DNA from: Oscillospiraceae bacterium
GTDB taxonomy: Bacteria; Bacillota; Clostridia; Oscillospirales; Oscillospiraceae
Direction of reading: 5' to 3'
DNA: 19,129 bases
NCBI GenBank assembly: GCA_902767395.1
Contig: CACXHI010000245.1
Coordinates: 1-19,129, forward strand
Shown: piece after piece, positions 1 to 6,477 of the stretch
Position numbering within the stretch: position 1 is the stretch's first letter
Layout of the letters: each line of letters opens with the position of its first letter
Made by a program: the position numbers and the translations under genes
The notes under the pieces: generated by a model
What the model was told of the DNA's origin: nothing
Databases searched by the model: none
What the model saw: only the letters and a program-made list of their open reading frames with translations

Positions 1-800
1 CTTTTGCCGAAGGCGGGTATGCCTTCGACTGCGCGTTCATCAACGGTGCGCAGCGCATCACCTTCAAGGATGATACCGTAACGATCCTGAGAACGGACGG
101 CGATAGCGAAACACATACCTATGAATATCTGGGGCAACAGAATGTTGGCGAAGCAGAGACCATGACGTATCAGGGGACAGAGATCTCCATGGCTTTCCCA
201 GTGGACGTGTACAAAAGCACCGATGAAGCAGGGGAGTTCAATTATTTCCTCCTGCGGGAAGACACCATGTCGGAAACCTATCACATCGAGTTCCGTTACG
301 GCAAGGATCTGGAAGAATTAAAGGGCTACATGGTTGGCCCGTATGCCTACTGGCTGGCAGCGGGAATCGACGAAAACGCGGATGAAGATACCATTCAGCG
401 GGTCATCGCGCTGTTCTGCCTTGAGAACATGGATTATTCCGCACACACCGAAGCGGCTCTGAAGCAAATCAATGACCTCGGCTTTGTGGGAACATGGAGT
501 GCATATCTCTCTGCGCTCGGCGAAGAATACACCTCCACCGACCTTCAAATGACGATCGACGAGAACGGTCATGGGATTACAACCATGGACGGTACGCAAA
601 CCGCCGACTTTGAGGCCTATGCGGTGGACAATGGTGTGAAGGGAGACGGCACCGGTCTTTATGTGGCGTATAGCAATTTGGAGTCTGAGGCGGAAGCTGC
701 GCCTTATACGATGACGATCAACGACGTCGGCGAGACCGTGTTGACGCTCACGGCGGATGATGGAACCATCAGCTGGGTTCTGCAGAAAACGGAAGAATAA
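1..800 (+). CDS. ZinT/lipocalin-like exported protein, 5' partial
   Basis: The reading frame is open from base 3 to the TAA at 798-800, so the true start lies left of the window; the ATG at 162 is internal and has no ribosome binding site. About 265 residues are visible. The first 130 or so resemble the calycin-type ZinT/YodA zinc-binding domain: a strand pattern ITFKDDTVTI, then THTYEYLG, then NYFLLRE, then ETYHIEFRYGKDLEELK and a GPYAYWL segment where ZinT has WPTYYP. ZinT binds metal through a histidine cluster ending in HFH; here the equivalent is TYH, so only one of those histidines remains. The last 100 or so residues start with GFVGTW and look like a second small lipocalin-like beta domain. 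No membrane segment is visible. It precedes an ABC exporter pair and may be its extracytoplasmic partner, but that is inference. The family call rests on my own alignment by eye. Confidence 0.6.
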   Translation, partial: FAEGGYAFDCAFINGAQRITFKDDTVTILRTDGDSETHTYEYLGQQNVGEAETMTYQGTEISMAFPVDVYKSTDEAGEFNYFLLREDTMSETYHIEFRYGKDLEELKGYMVGPYAYWLAAGIDENADEDTIQRVIALFCLENMDYSAHTEAALKQINDLGFVGTWSAYLSALGEEYTSTDLQMTIDENGHGITTMDGTQTADFEAYAVDNGVKGDGTGLYVAYSNLESEAEAAPYTMTINDVGETVLTLTADDGTISWVLQKTEE

Positions 801-807
801 CGCAATG

Positions 808-845
808 ATTCCCGAAGGCGGCGCTTTGATACCGCCTTCGGGAAT
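808..845. repeat. 14-bp perfect inverted repeat (hairpin)
   Basis: Arms 808-821 and 832-845 are exact reverse complements around a 10-base loop. It sits 7 bases after the ZinT-like stop and 57 bases before the first ABC gene. There is no T-run on either side, so it is not a standard intrinsic terminator. It may be an mRNA processing or attenuation hairpin that sets the expression ratio between the two genes, or an inefficient terminator. Confidence 0.7.
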
Positions 846-901
846 GGTCGATGTGGTCGTTTCACGCCCATGGCAAAATGGAATAGAAAGAAGGAACGCA
901 A

Positions 902-2704
902 ATGAAAGAAAAGAAGCAAAGCGCGCTTGCGGTGCTGCTGGGCTATGCCGGGAATCGAAAGGGGCTGACCTTTCTCGGTCTTGGACTCTCCGGGGTGGCA
1001 ATGGTTCTGGGAATGCTTCCCTATCTCTGCATCTGGCTGGTGATCCGGGATCTCATCGCAGTTGCCCCCAACTGGACGCAGGCGACTGAGATTGCGCGTT
1101 ATGGATGGCTGGCCTTCGGCTTCGCCGTTGGCGGTATCGCGGTGTATTTCGCCGCCTTGATGTGTACCCATTTAGCGGCCTTTCGCACTGCTTCCAATAT
1201 CCGCAAGGCGGGCATGGCCCATCTGATGAAGACGCCGCTCGGGTTCTTTGACTCAAATGCCTCCGGCCTGCTCCGCAATCGATTGGACGGCGCGGCTGCC
1301 GATACCGAGACCCTGCTGGCGCATAACTTAGCGGACATTGTGGGAACCGTCGCCATGTTTGCAGCCATGTTGGTGTTGCTTTTTGTCTTCGACTGGCGCA
1401 TGGGTGCTGCCTGTCTGCTTGCGGCGGTGGTATCCATTGTTTCCATGGCGACCATGATGGGAGGCAAAAATGCCAAGCTCATGCAGGAGTATCAGGCAGC
1501 ACAGGATGTCATGAGCAAGGCTGGGACCGAATATGTCCGGGGCATTCCCGTGGTGAAGGTGTTTCAGCAGACGGTGGACTCCTTCAAGGCCTTTCGGAAT
1601 GCCATTGAGGACTATAGCAGCAAGGCCGAGCGTTACACCGACGGTGTTTGCCGACTGCCCCAATCCGTTAATCTGACCTTTACCGAAGGAGCTTTTATCT
1701 TTCTGATTCCCGCTGCGCTTCTGCTTGCGCCCAGCGCGCTGAAAAGCGGCGACTTTGCAGGCTTTGTAACGAATTTTGCCTTCTACGCGGTCTTCTCCGC
1801 CATCATTTCTACCGCGCTGGCCCGAATCATGTTTGCCGCCAGCGGCATGATGCTGGCGCAAACAGCTCTGGGGCGGATTTCTCAGGTGATGAATGCGCCG
1901 ATCTTAAAAATCACCGATCATCCCCAGACGCTGAAGGATCACAGCGTGGAGTTCCGGGACGTTTGCTTTACATACGACGGAGCGGAGTTTCCGGCATTGG
2001 ACCATGTTTCCTTCCGGGTGGAGCCCGGACAGACTGTGGCTCTGGTCGGTCCGTCCGGCGGTGGCAAGACGACGGCTGCCAGCTTAATTCCCCGTTTTTG
2101 GGACGCCAGCTCCGGCAGCGTAACGGCGGGCGGCGTGGACGTGCGGTACGCTGATCCTCGCGTACTCATGGGGCAAGTGGCCTTTGTGTTCCAGAACACC
2201 CGCCTGTTCAAGGACTCAATTCTCGAGAACGTTCGGGCAGCCCGCCCAGAGGCGAGCCGGGAAGAGGTGGCGGCAGCCCTAACCGCAGCCCAATGCGACG
2301 ATATTTTGGAAAAGCTGCCAAATGGAATGGATACCGTCATCGGGACCGAGGGAACCTACCTCTCCGGCGGCGAGCAGCAGCGGGTAGCGCTGGCGCGGGC
2401 CATTTTGAAGGATGCCCCCATTGTGGTGCTTGACGAAGCCACTGCCTTTGCAGATCCGGAAAACGAGGTGCTGATCCAAAAGGCCTTTGCAGAGCTGACG
2501 AAAAACAGAACGGTCATCATGATTGCCCACCGACTCTCCACCGTGGTGGGCGCAGATCGGATCATTGTGCTGGACGGCGGGCGCGTTGCGGAGCAAGGAA
2601 ACCATGATGCGCTTTTGCAGCGAAAAGGCCTGTACGCCCGAATGTGGACCGACTATCAGCAGGCCGTGCAGTGGCGCATCGGTGGCGCAGAGGAGGTGCA
2701 ATAA
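902..2704 (+). CDS. ABC exporter-type half transporter, subunit 1 (YbtP/IrtA-like)
   Basis: This 600-residue protein fuses a six-helix transmembrane domain (about residues 20-320) to a nucleotide-binding domain (about 350-590). ATPase motifs are complete: Walker A GPSGGGKTT with Lys389, Q-loop VFQNT near 430, signature LSGGEQQR at 487-494, Walker B VVLDE with Asp511 and Glu512, and switch His543. The D-loop region reads ATAFADPENE in place of the usual ATSALD, a pattern I associate with the YbtPQ/IrtAB group of exporter-fold transporters that import siderophores or metals. The ATG at 902 follows a purine-rich AGAAAGAAGGA. The gene ends one base before the next transporter gene, so the two are surely co-translated and should form a heterodimer in the membrane. 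The substrate cannot be read from the sequence; a metal chelate is a guess from family and neighbour. Confidence 0.9.
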   Translation: MKEKKQSALAVLLGYAGNRKGLTFLGLGLSGVAMVLGMLPYLCIWLVIRDLIAVAPNWTQATEIARYGWLAFGFAVGGIAVYFAALMCTHLAAFRTASNIRKAGMAHLMKTPLGFFDSNASGLLRNRLDGAAADTETLLAHNLADIVGTVAMFAAMLVLLFVFDWRMGAACLLAAVVSIVSMATMMGGKNAKLMQEYQAAQDVMSKAGTEYVRGIPVVKVFQQTVDSFKAFRNAIEDYSSKAERYTDGVCRLPQSVNLTFTEGAFIFLIPAALLLAPSALKSGDFAGFVTNFAFYAVFSAIISTALARIMFAASGMMLAQTALGRISQVMNAPILKITDHPQTLKDHSVEFRDVCFTYDGAEFPALDHVSFRVEPGQTVALVGPSGGGKTTAASLIPRFWDASSGSVTAGGVDVRYADPRVLMGQVAFVFQNTRLFKDSILENVRAARPEASREEVAAALTAAQCDDILEKLPNGMDTVIGTEGTYLSGGEQQRVALARAILKDAPIVVLDEATAFADPENEVLIQKAFAELTKNRTVIMIAHRLSTVVGADRIIVLDGGRVAEQGNHDALLQRKGLYARMWTDYQQAVQWRIGGAEEVQ

Positions 2705-2705
2705 A

Positions 2706-4448
2706 ATGCTCTGGAAAAACCTGCAACAGAAATACGCTCTGACGGATCAGGGCGTCAAAAACGTTCAACGCGGCGCTTTCTGGACCGTAATCGTAAACAT
2801 TGTGGTCATGGGCGGTATGGGCATCTTGTACCTTCTGATGGAGCGCTATATGGACACACTGACCATCGGCGGGGCGCTGCCTAAGGCGCTGCCATATCTT
2901 GCCCTGCTGCTGGGCTTCTTGGCGCTCTCCCTGCTGACCCATCTGCAACAGTACCGCGCGACCTACGGACTGGTCTACGGCGAGGTCAAGGCCGTGCGGA
3001 TCGGACTGGCAGAACGGCTGCGGAAGCTGCCCTTGGGCTGGTTCGGCAAGCGGGATCTTGCCGATCTTACCGAGACCGTCATGGGTGACGTGAATCGGCT
3101 TGAGCATGTATGGTCGCACTGCCTTGGTTATCTCTATGGCTCCTATGTCTCCACCGCCATTGTCGCGGTCTGCCTGTTTCTTTATGACTGGCGGTTGGCG
3201 CTGGCCTGCCTTTGGGGGGTTCCTGTGGCCTTTGGCCTGCTCTTTGGCAGCCGCAAGCTGGCAAAGCAAAATTCTGAACGGGCAAAGGCCGCGGCGCTTC
3301 AAGTCTCTGACGGCATTCAGGAGACGCTGGAGAGCATTCGGGAAATCCGCGCGACCAATCAGGAGGAGCGCTTTTTGAGGGAGCTCAACGAGAAAATTGA
3401 CCGCAGCGAGCGTGTCCAGATTCGAGGGGAACTGTCTACCGGTATTTTCGTAAACGCCGCCAGCGTCATCATGCGGCTGGGGGTAGCAACGACAATCATG
3501 GTGGGCACCGGCTTGATTCTTTCCGGCCAGATTCGCTTTATGCTGCTGTTCCTGTTTCTTTTGGTGATTACCCGGGTTTACGCCCCGTTCGATCAGGCCT
3601 TGGCGCTGATCGCGGAGATGTTTGTTTCTCAGGTCTCCGCAAACCGCCTCCTTGAGATTCAGAAAACCAGGACGGCTGAAGGCGCGGAGAAGTTTTTCCC
3701 TCAAGGACACGATATTGAGTTCCGGGACGTGCGGTTTTCCTATGACGACAAGGAAGTGCTCAAGGGTGTGAGCTTCACGGCAAAGGAAGGGCAGGTCACA
3801 GCACTGGTGGGTCCCTCCGGCTCGGGTAAGAGCACCTGTGCCAGACTGGCAGCCCGTCTCTGGGATGTTGAGGGAGGCTCCGTTTTGCTGGGCGGCGTGG
3901 ATATTTCAACCGTGGACCCTGAGGTGCTGCTAACTGATTACTCTATGGTTTTTCAAGACGTGGTGCTCTTTGACGATACTGTAATGGAGAACATCCGACT
4001 GGGCAGACGCGGCGCTACGGACGAGGCGGTTCGCTCTGCAGCCAAAGCAGCCAACTGCGACGAGTTTGTGGAAAAGCTGCCGCACGGCTACGCCACTGCC
4101 ATCGGGGAAAATGGGGCAAAGCTTTCCGGCGGCGAACGGCAGAGAATCTCTATTGCCCGCGCATTGCTGAAGGATGCCCCCATCGTGCTGCTTGATGAAG
4201 CTACTGCCTCGCTGGATGTGGAGAACGAAACGGAAGTGCAGGGCGCTCTGTCCCGCCTGCTTGCAGGAAAAACCGTTTTGGTCATCGCCCACCGGATGCG
4301 CACGGTTCAGAACGCGGACAAGATCGTGGTCCTTTCAGACGGCAGGGTGGCCGAGCAGGGGAGTCCGGAAGAGCTTATGGCAAAGCGAAACGGCGTTTTT
4401 GCCCGCATGGCACAGCTCCAATCTGTCAGTACCGGATGGAAGCTCTGA
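2706..4448 (+). CDS. ABC exporter-type half transporter, subunit 2 (YbtQ/IrtB-like)
   Basis: This is a 580-residue partner of the preceding gene. The transmembrane domain covers about residues 22-310 and the ATPase domain about 335-575. Visible motifs are Walker A GPSGSGKST (Lys375), Q-loop VFQDV, signature LSGGERQR (473-480), Walker B VLLDE (Asp497, Glu498), D-loop SLD and His529. Unlike subunit 1 it has a canonical D-loop, so the two halves are not simple duplicates. The frame is open upstream to about 2523 inside the previous gene, but the ATG at 2706 has a strong AGGAGG at 2691-2696 and starts one base after the previous stop. That spacing implies translational coupling. Both ATP sites look catalytically competent. 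A multidrug or lipid exporter role cannot be ruled out. Confidence 0.9.
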   Translation: MLWKNLQQKYALTDQGVKNVQRGAFWTVIVNIVVMGGMGILYLLMERYMDTLTIGGALPKALPYLALLLGFLALSLLTHLQQYRATYGLVYGEVKAVRIGLAERLRKLPLGWFGKRDLADLTETVMGDVNRLEHVWSHCLGYLYGSYVSTAIVAVCLFLYDWRLALACLWGVPVAFGLLFGSRKLAKQNSERAKAAALQVSDGIQETLESIREIRATNQEERFLRELNEKIDRSERVQIRGELSTGIFVNAASVIMRLGVATTIMVGTGLILSGQIRFMLLFLFLLVITRVYAPFDQALALIAEMFVSQVSANRLLEIQKTRTAEGAEKFFPQGHDIEFRDVRFSYDDKEVLKGVSFTAKEGQVTALVGPSGSGKSTCARLAARLWDVEGGSVLLGGVDISTVDPEVLLTDYSMVFQDVVLFDDTVMENIRLGRRGATDEAVRSAAKAANCDEFVEKLPHGYATAIGENGAKLSGGERQRISIARALLKDAPIVLLDEATASLDVENETEVQGALSRLLAGKTVLVIAHRMRTVQNADKIVVLSDGRVAEQGSPEELMAKRNGVFARMAQLQSVSTGWKL

Positions 4449-4469
4449 CCTGTTTCCTATGACGTCAAA

Positions 4470-4503
4470 GGCGCGCTGCAAACCTTTCGATTTGCAGCGC
4501 GCC
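4470..4503. terminator. Bidirectional terminator hairpin between convergent units
   Basis: A 13-bp perfect stem (4470-4482 with 4491-4503) around an 8-base loop lies 21 bases after the ABC subunit 2 stop and just past the 3' end of the minus-strand tRNA-Arg. The minus-strand side is followed by a short T-run (CTTTGA); the plus-strand side by CCTTCT. Position and strength suggest it ends transcription from both sides. Confidence 0.75.
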
Positions 4504-4510
4504 CCTTCTG

Positions 4511-4587
4511 TGGCACCCACGAGGGGATTCGAACCTCCGACCTACCGCTTAGGAGGCGGTCGCTCTATCCTGCTGAGCTACGTGGGC
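4511..4587 (-). tRNA. tRNA-Arg (anticodon CCU)
   Basis: The minus strand folds as a 77-base cloverleaf with encoded CCA (4511-4513). The anticodon loop is CTCCTAA and the anticodon CCU is at 4551-4553, reading AGG. The D arm GCTCAGCAGGATAGAGC and T loop TTCGAAT are standard, and the discriminator is G as expected for Arg. The acceptor stem GCCCACG pairs with CGTGGGT and ends in a G1-U72 wobble. The T stem GGAGG/CCCCT has a G-U wobble at 49-65 and an A-C mismatch at 51-63, which is slightly weak for an expressed tRNA. It has its own promoter at 4630-4658 and ends into the hairpin at 4470-4503. Confidence 0.95.
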
Positions 4588-4629
4588 ATATTCGGCTGTG
4601 TCGCTTTGCGGCTTTTCGCCCGCCAGCAT

Positions 4630-4658
4630 ATTGTAGCCTCCCCGAAAAGAATTGTCAA
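4630..4658 (-). promoter_or_regulatory. Sigma-A promoter of tRNA-Arg
   Basis: On the minus strand a perfect -35 TTGACA (4653-4658) is followed after exactly 17 bases by -10 TACAAT (4630-4635). Predicted initiation is near 4623, about 36 bases before the tRNA 5' end. The whole spacer is the right arm of the inverted repeat at 4636-4678, and the -35 lies mostly in its loop. Confidence 0.85.
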
Positions 4659-4678
4659 GTGTTTCTTTTCGGGGAGGC
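4636..4678. repeat. 16-bp perfect inverted repeat downstream of gpmI, overlapping the tRNA-Arg promoter
   Basis: Arms 4636-4651 and 4663-4678 are exact reverse complements with an 11-base loop, 30 bases past the gpmI stop. It probably serves as the gpmI transcript end, although no T-run follows on the minus strand; instead the tRNA -10 box begins directly after the arm. The repeat therefore appears to combine a 3' end signal for gpmI with promoter DNA for tRNA-Arg. Confidence 0.8.
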
Positions 4679-4708
4679 AATTGCGGTACATTCAGGCGAT
4701 ACAGCGCG

Positions 4709-6280
4709 TCATTTCAGCATTCCCGGCTTCCAGCAGTCTGGGGCCGGCAGCTCCATCAGCTGGAGCAGGGTCGGGGCAACGTTGGCCAGACCGAAGCTGC
4801 CATCCTTGAATGCGTGCTTTTCATTGGGGTCGTAAATGATGAAGGGAACCGGGTTCAGGCTGTGCGCGGTGCGGACAGAGGTGCCGCCGTCCTTCTTCTT
4901 ATCCACCATCTGATCCGCATTTCCGTGATCGGCGGTAATGCAAACGAGGTAACCGTATTGATCTGCCGCTTGCAGAATGCTTCCGAGTCCTTGATCCACG
5001 GCTTCCATTGCTTTAATCACCGCTTCCATAACGCCGGTGTGTCCCACCATATCGCCGTTGGGATAATTGCAGCGCAGGAAACCGTATTGATGAGAGGCCA
5101 TGGCTGCAATCAGTTTCTGTGTGATCTCTTCAGACTTCATTTTGGGCGCCAACTCAAAGGGAATCACGTCTGAGGGAACCTCCTCATACGTTTCGAGTGA
5201 TTCGTCCACCTTCCCAGAGCGGTTTCCGTTCCAAAAATAGGTGACGTGGCCGTATTTCTGCGTCTCAGACACGGCATATTCCCGGATACCCGCGGCGCAG
5301 AGAACCTCTGTCAGTGTGTTTTTGATGACCGGCGGTTGGACAAGATACTGGTTCGGAATCTTCAAATCCCCGTCGTATTCCAGCATTCCGGCAAACTCGA
5401 CGCCGGTATAACCGGGGCGGTCAAATTTTGTGAAATCCTTTTTCTCGAAAGCAATCGAGATTTCCTGCGCCCGGTCGCCCCGGAAGTTGAAGAGAATGAC
5501 CGAATCACCGTTTTCGATTCTGCCCACCGGGACGCCATCCTTGGCAATGACAAACGCGGGCAGATCCTGATCGTTTACACCGGTCTCAGCCCGATAGGTT
5601 TCGATTGCCTCCCGTGCCGTGGCAAATTGCCGGCCCTCACCCAGAACGTGGGTTTTCCAGCCGGCCTCAACCATGCCCCAGTTGGCCTCATAGCGGTCCA
5701 TGGTAATGGTCATTCTGCCACCGCCGGAGGCAATCCGGTAGTCGTGCGTTTCGTCAGAGAGCTCTGCGAGAACGGTTTCAAGCTGATCCACATACAGAAG
5801 CGCAGAGGTCGCGTCAACGTCGCGTCCGTCCAGTAAAATATGGACGCGAACCTTGTGCAAATCCTCCTCCCGTGCTTTTCGCAGCATGGCAATTAAATGG
5901 TTGATATGGGAATGCACATTGCCGTCGGAGAGCAGACCGATCATGTGCATGGTGCGTCCGTGCGTTTTACAGTTGGAGCTCAGCGACTGCCAAGCCTTTG
6001 ATCCAAACAACGCTCCGCTTTCGATGGACTCCTGCACCAGCTTCGCGCCCTGTGCGTAGATCTGGCCGCAGCCAAGGGCGTTGTGTCCGACCTCAGAGTT
6101 CCCCATGTCCTTATCCGAGGGAAGACCCACAGCCGTGCCGTGAGCCTTGAGCCACGTAAAAGGGCAGGTTGCAAAGAGCTTGTCTAAATTTGGGGTATTC
6201 GCCTGCGCGACTGCGTCGCCGGGTCCGCCGTCGCCTTTTCCTACGCCGTCCATGATAACCAATACGATAGGCTTCTTCAT
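4709..6280 (-). CDS. gpmI: 2,3-bisphosphoglycerate-independent phosphoglycerate mutase
   Basis: This glycolytic enzyme interconverts 3- and 2-phosphoglycerate in the cytoplasm through a phosphoserine intermediate with two manganese ions. The 523-residue product matches the family's usual 510-520. Visible active-site residues are Asp11 in MDGVGKG, catalytic Ser62 in GNSEVGH, Asp410 and His414 in NGDMVGHTG, Asp451 and His452 in ITADHGN, and His473 in TAHSLNPVPF; these match the two metal sites known in the Geobacillus enzyme. The frame stays open 72 codons further upstream, but that stretch contains the promoter. The ATG at 6280 has GGAAGGAG just upstream (6288-6295), so it is the start. It is monocistronic with its own promoter, divergent from the SLH protein gene. 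Confidence 0.97.
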   Translation of the reverse strand: MKKPIVLVIMDGVGKGDGGPGDAVAQANTPNLDKLFATCPFTWLKAHGTAVGLPSDKDMGNSEVGHNALGCGQIYAQGAKLVQESIESGALFGSKAWQSLSSNCKTHGRTMHMIGLLSDGNVHSHINHLIAMLRKAREEDLHKVRVHILLDGRDVDATSALLYVDQLETVLAELSDETHDYRIASGGGRMTITMDRYEANWGMVEAGWKTHVLGEGRQFATAREAIETYRAETGVNDQDLPAFVIAKDGVPVGRIENGDSVILFNFRGDRAQEISIAFEKKDFTKFDRPGYTGVEFAGMLEYDGDLKIPNQYLVQPPVIKNTLTEVLCAAGIREYAVSETQKYGHVTYFWNGNRSGKVDESLETYEEVPSDVIPFELAPKMKSEEITQKLIAAMASHQYGFLRCNYPNGDMVGHTGVMEAVIKAMEAVDQGLGSILQAADQYGYLVCITADHGNADQMVDKKKDGGTSVRTAHSLNPVPFIIYDPNEKHAFKDGSFGLANVAPTLLQLMELPAPDCWKPGMLK

Positions 6281-6328
6281 AAGATACTCCTTCCGGTTTT
6301 TCTGGATTCTGTTCTTTTTCACACCGTT

Positions 6329-6357
6329 ATTATACAGTATTTGGAAAGAAAAGGCAA
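6329..6357 (-). promoter_or_regulatory. Sigma-A promoter of gpmI
   Basis: Minus-strand -35 TTGCCT (6352-6357), a 17-base spacer and a perfect -10 TATAAT (6329-6334). Initiation near 6322 would give a leader of about 42 bases. It is arranged divergently from the SLH gene promoter, with about 60 bases between the two -35 boxes. Confidence 0.8.
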
Positions 6358-6418
6358 TCTGTTTTGAGAAAAATACGGAGCAGGAAAGATAGAATTTGTC
6401 AAAAGTGTTGAAAGTCCA

Positions 6419-6447
6419 TTGCTTTTCCGGATCCCTTATGGTATAAT
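6419..6447 (+). promoter_or_regulatory. Sigma-A promoter of the SLH protein gene
   Basis: -35 TTGCTT (6419-6424), a 17-base spacer and -10 TATAAT (6442-6447) preceded by TGG, an extended -10 element. Initiation near 6454 gives a leader of about 24 bases containing the strong AAAGGGGGG ribosome binding site before the ATG at 6478. Confidence 0.8.
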
Positions 6448-6477
6448 GATCTAACAAAAACCAAAGGGGGGTCGTAT

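Noticed and set aside
8..27. Small hairpin CGAAGGC/GCCTTCG sharing its arms with the 808-845 repeat
   Set aside because: It lies within coding sequence, has only 7 bp, and the shared arms can arise by chance from common codons; no further copies were seen.
2562..3710. 382-codon open frame antisense to the ABC genes
   Set aside because: It spans the junction of two certain genes and has a Gln/His/Arg-rich translation without motifs.
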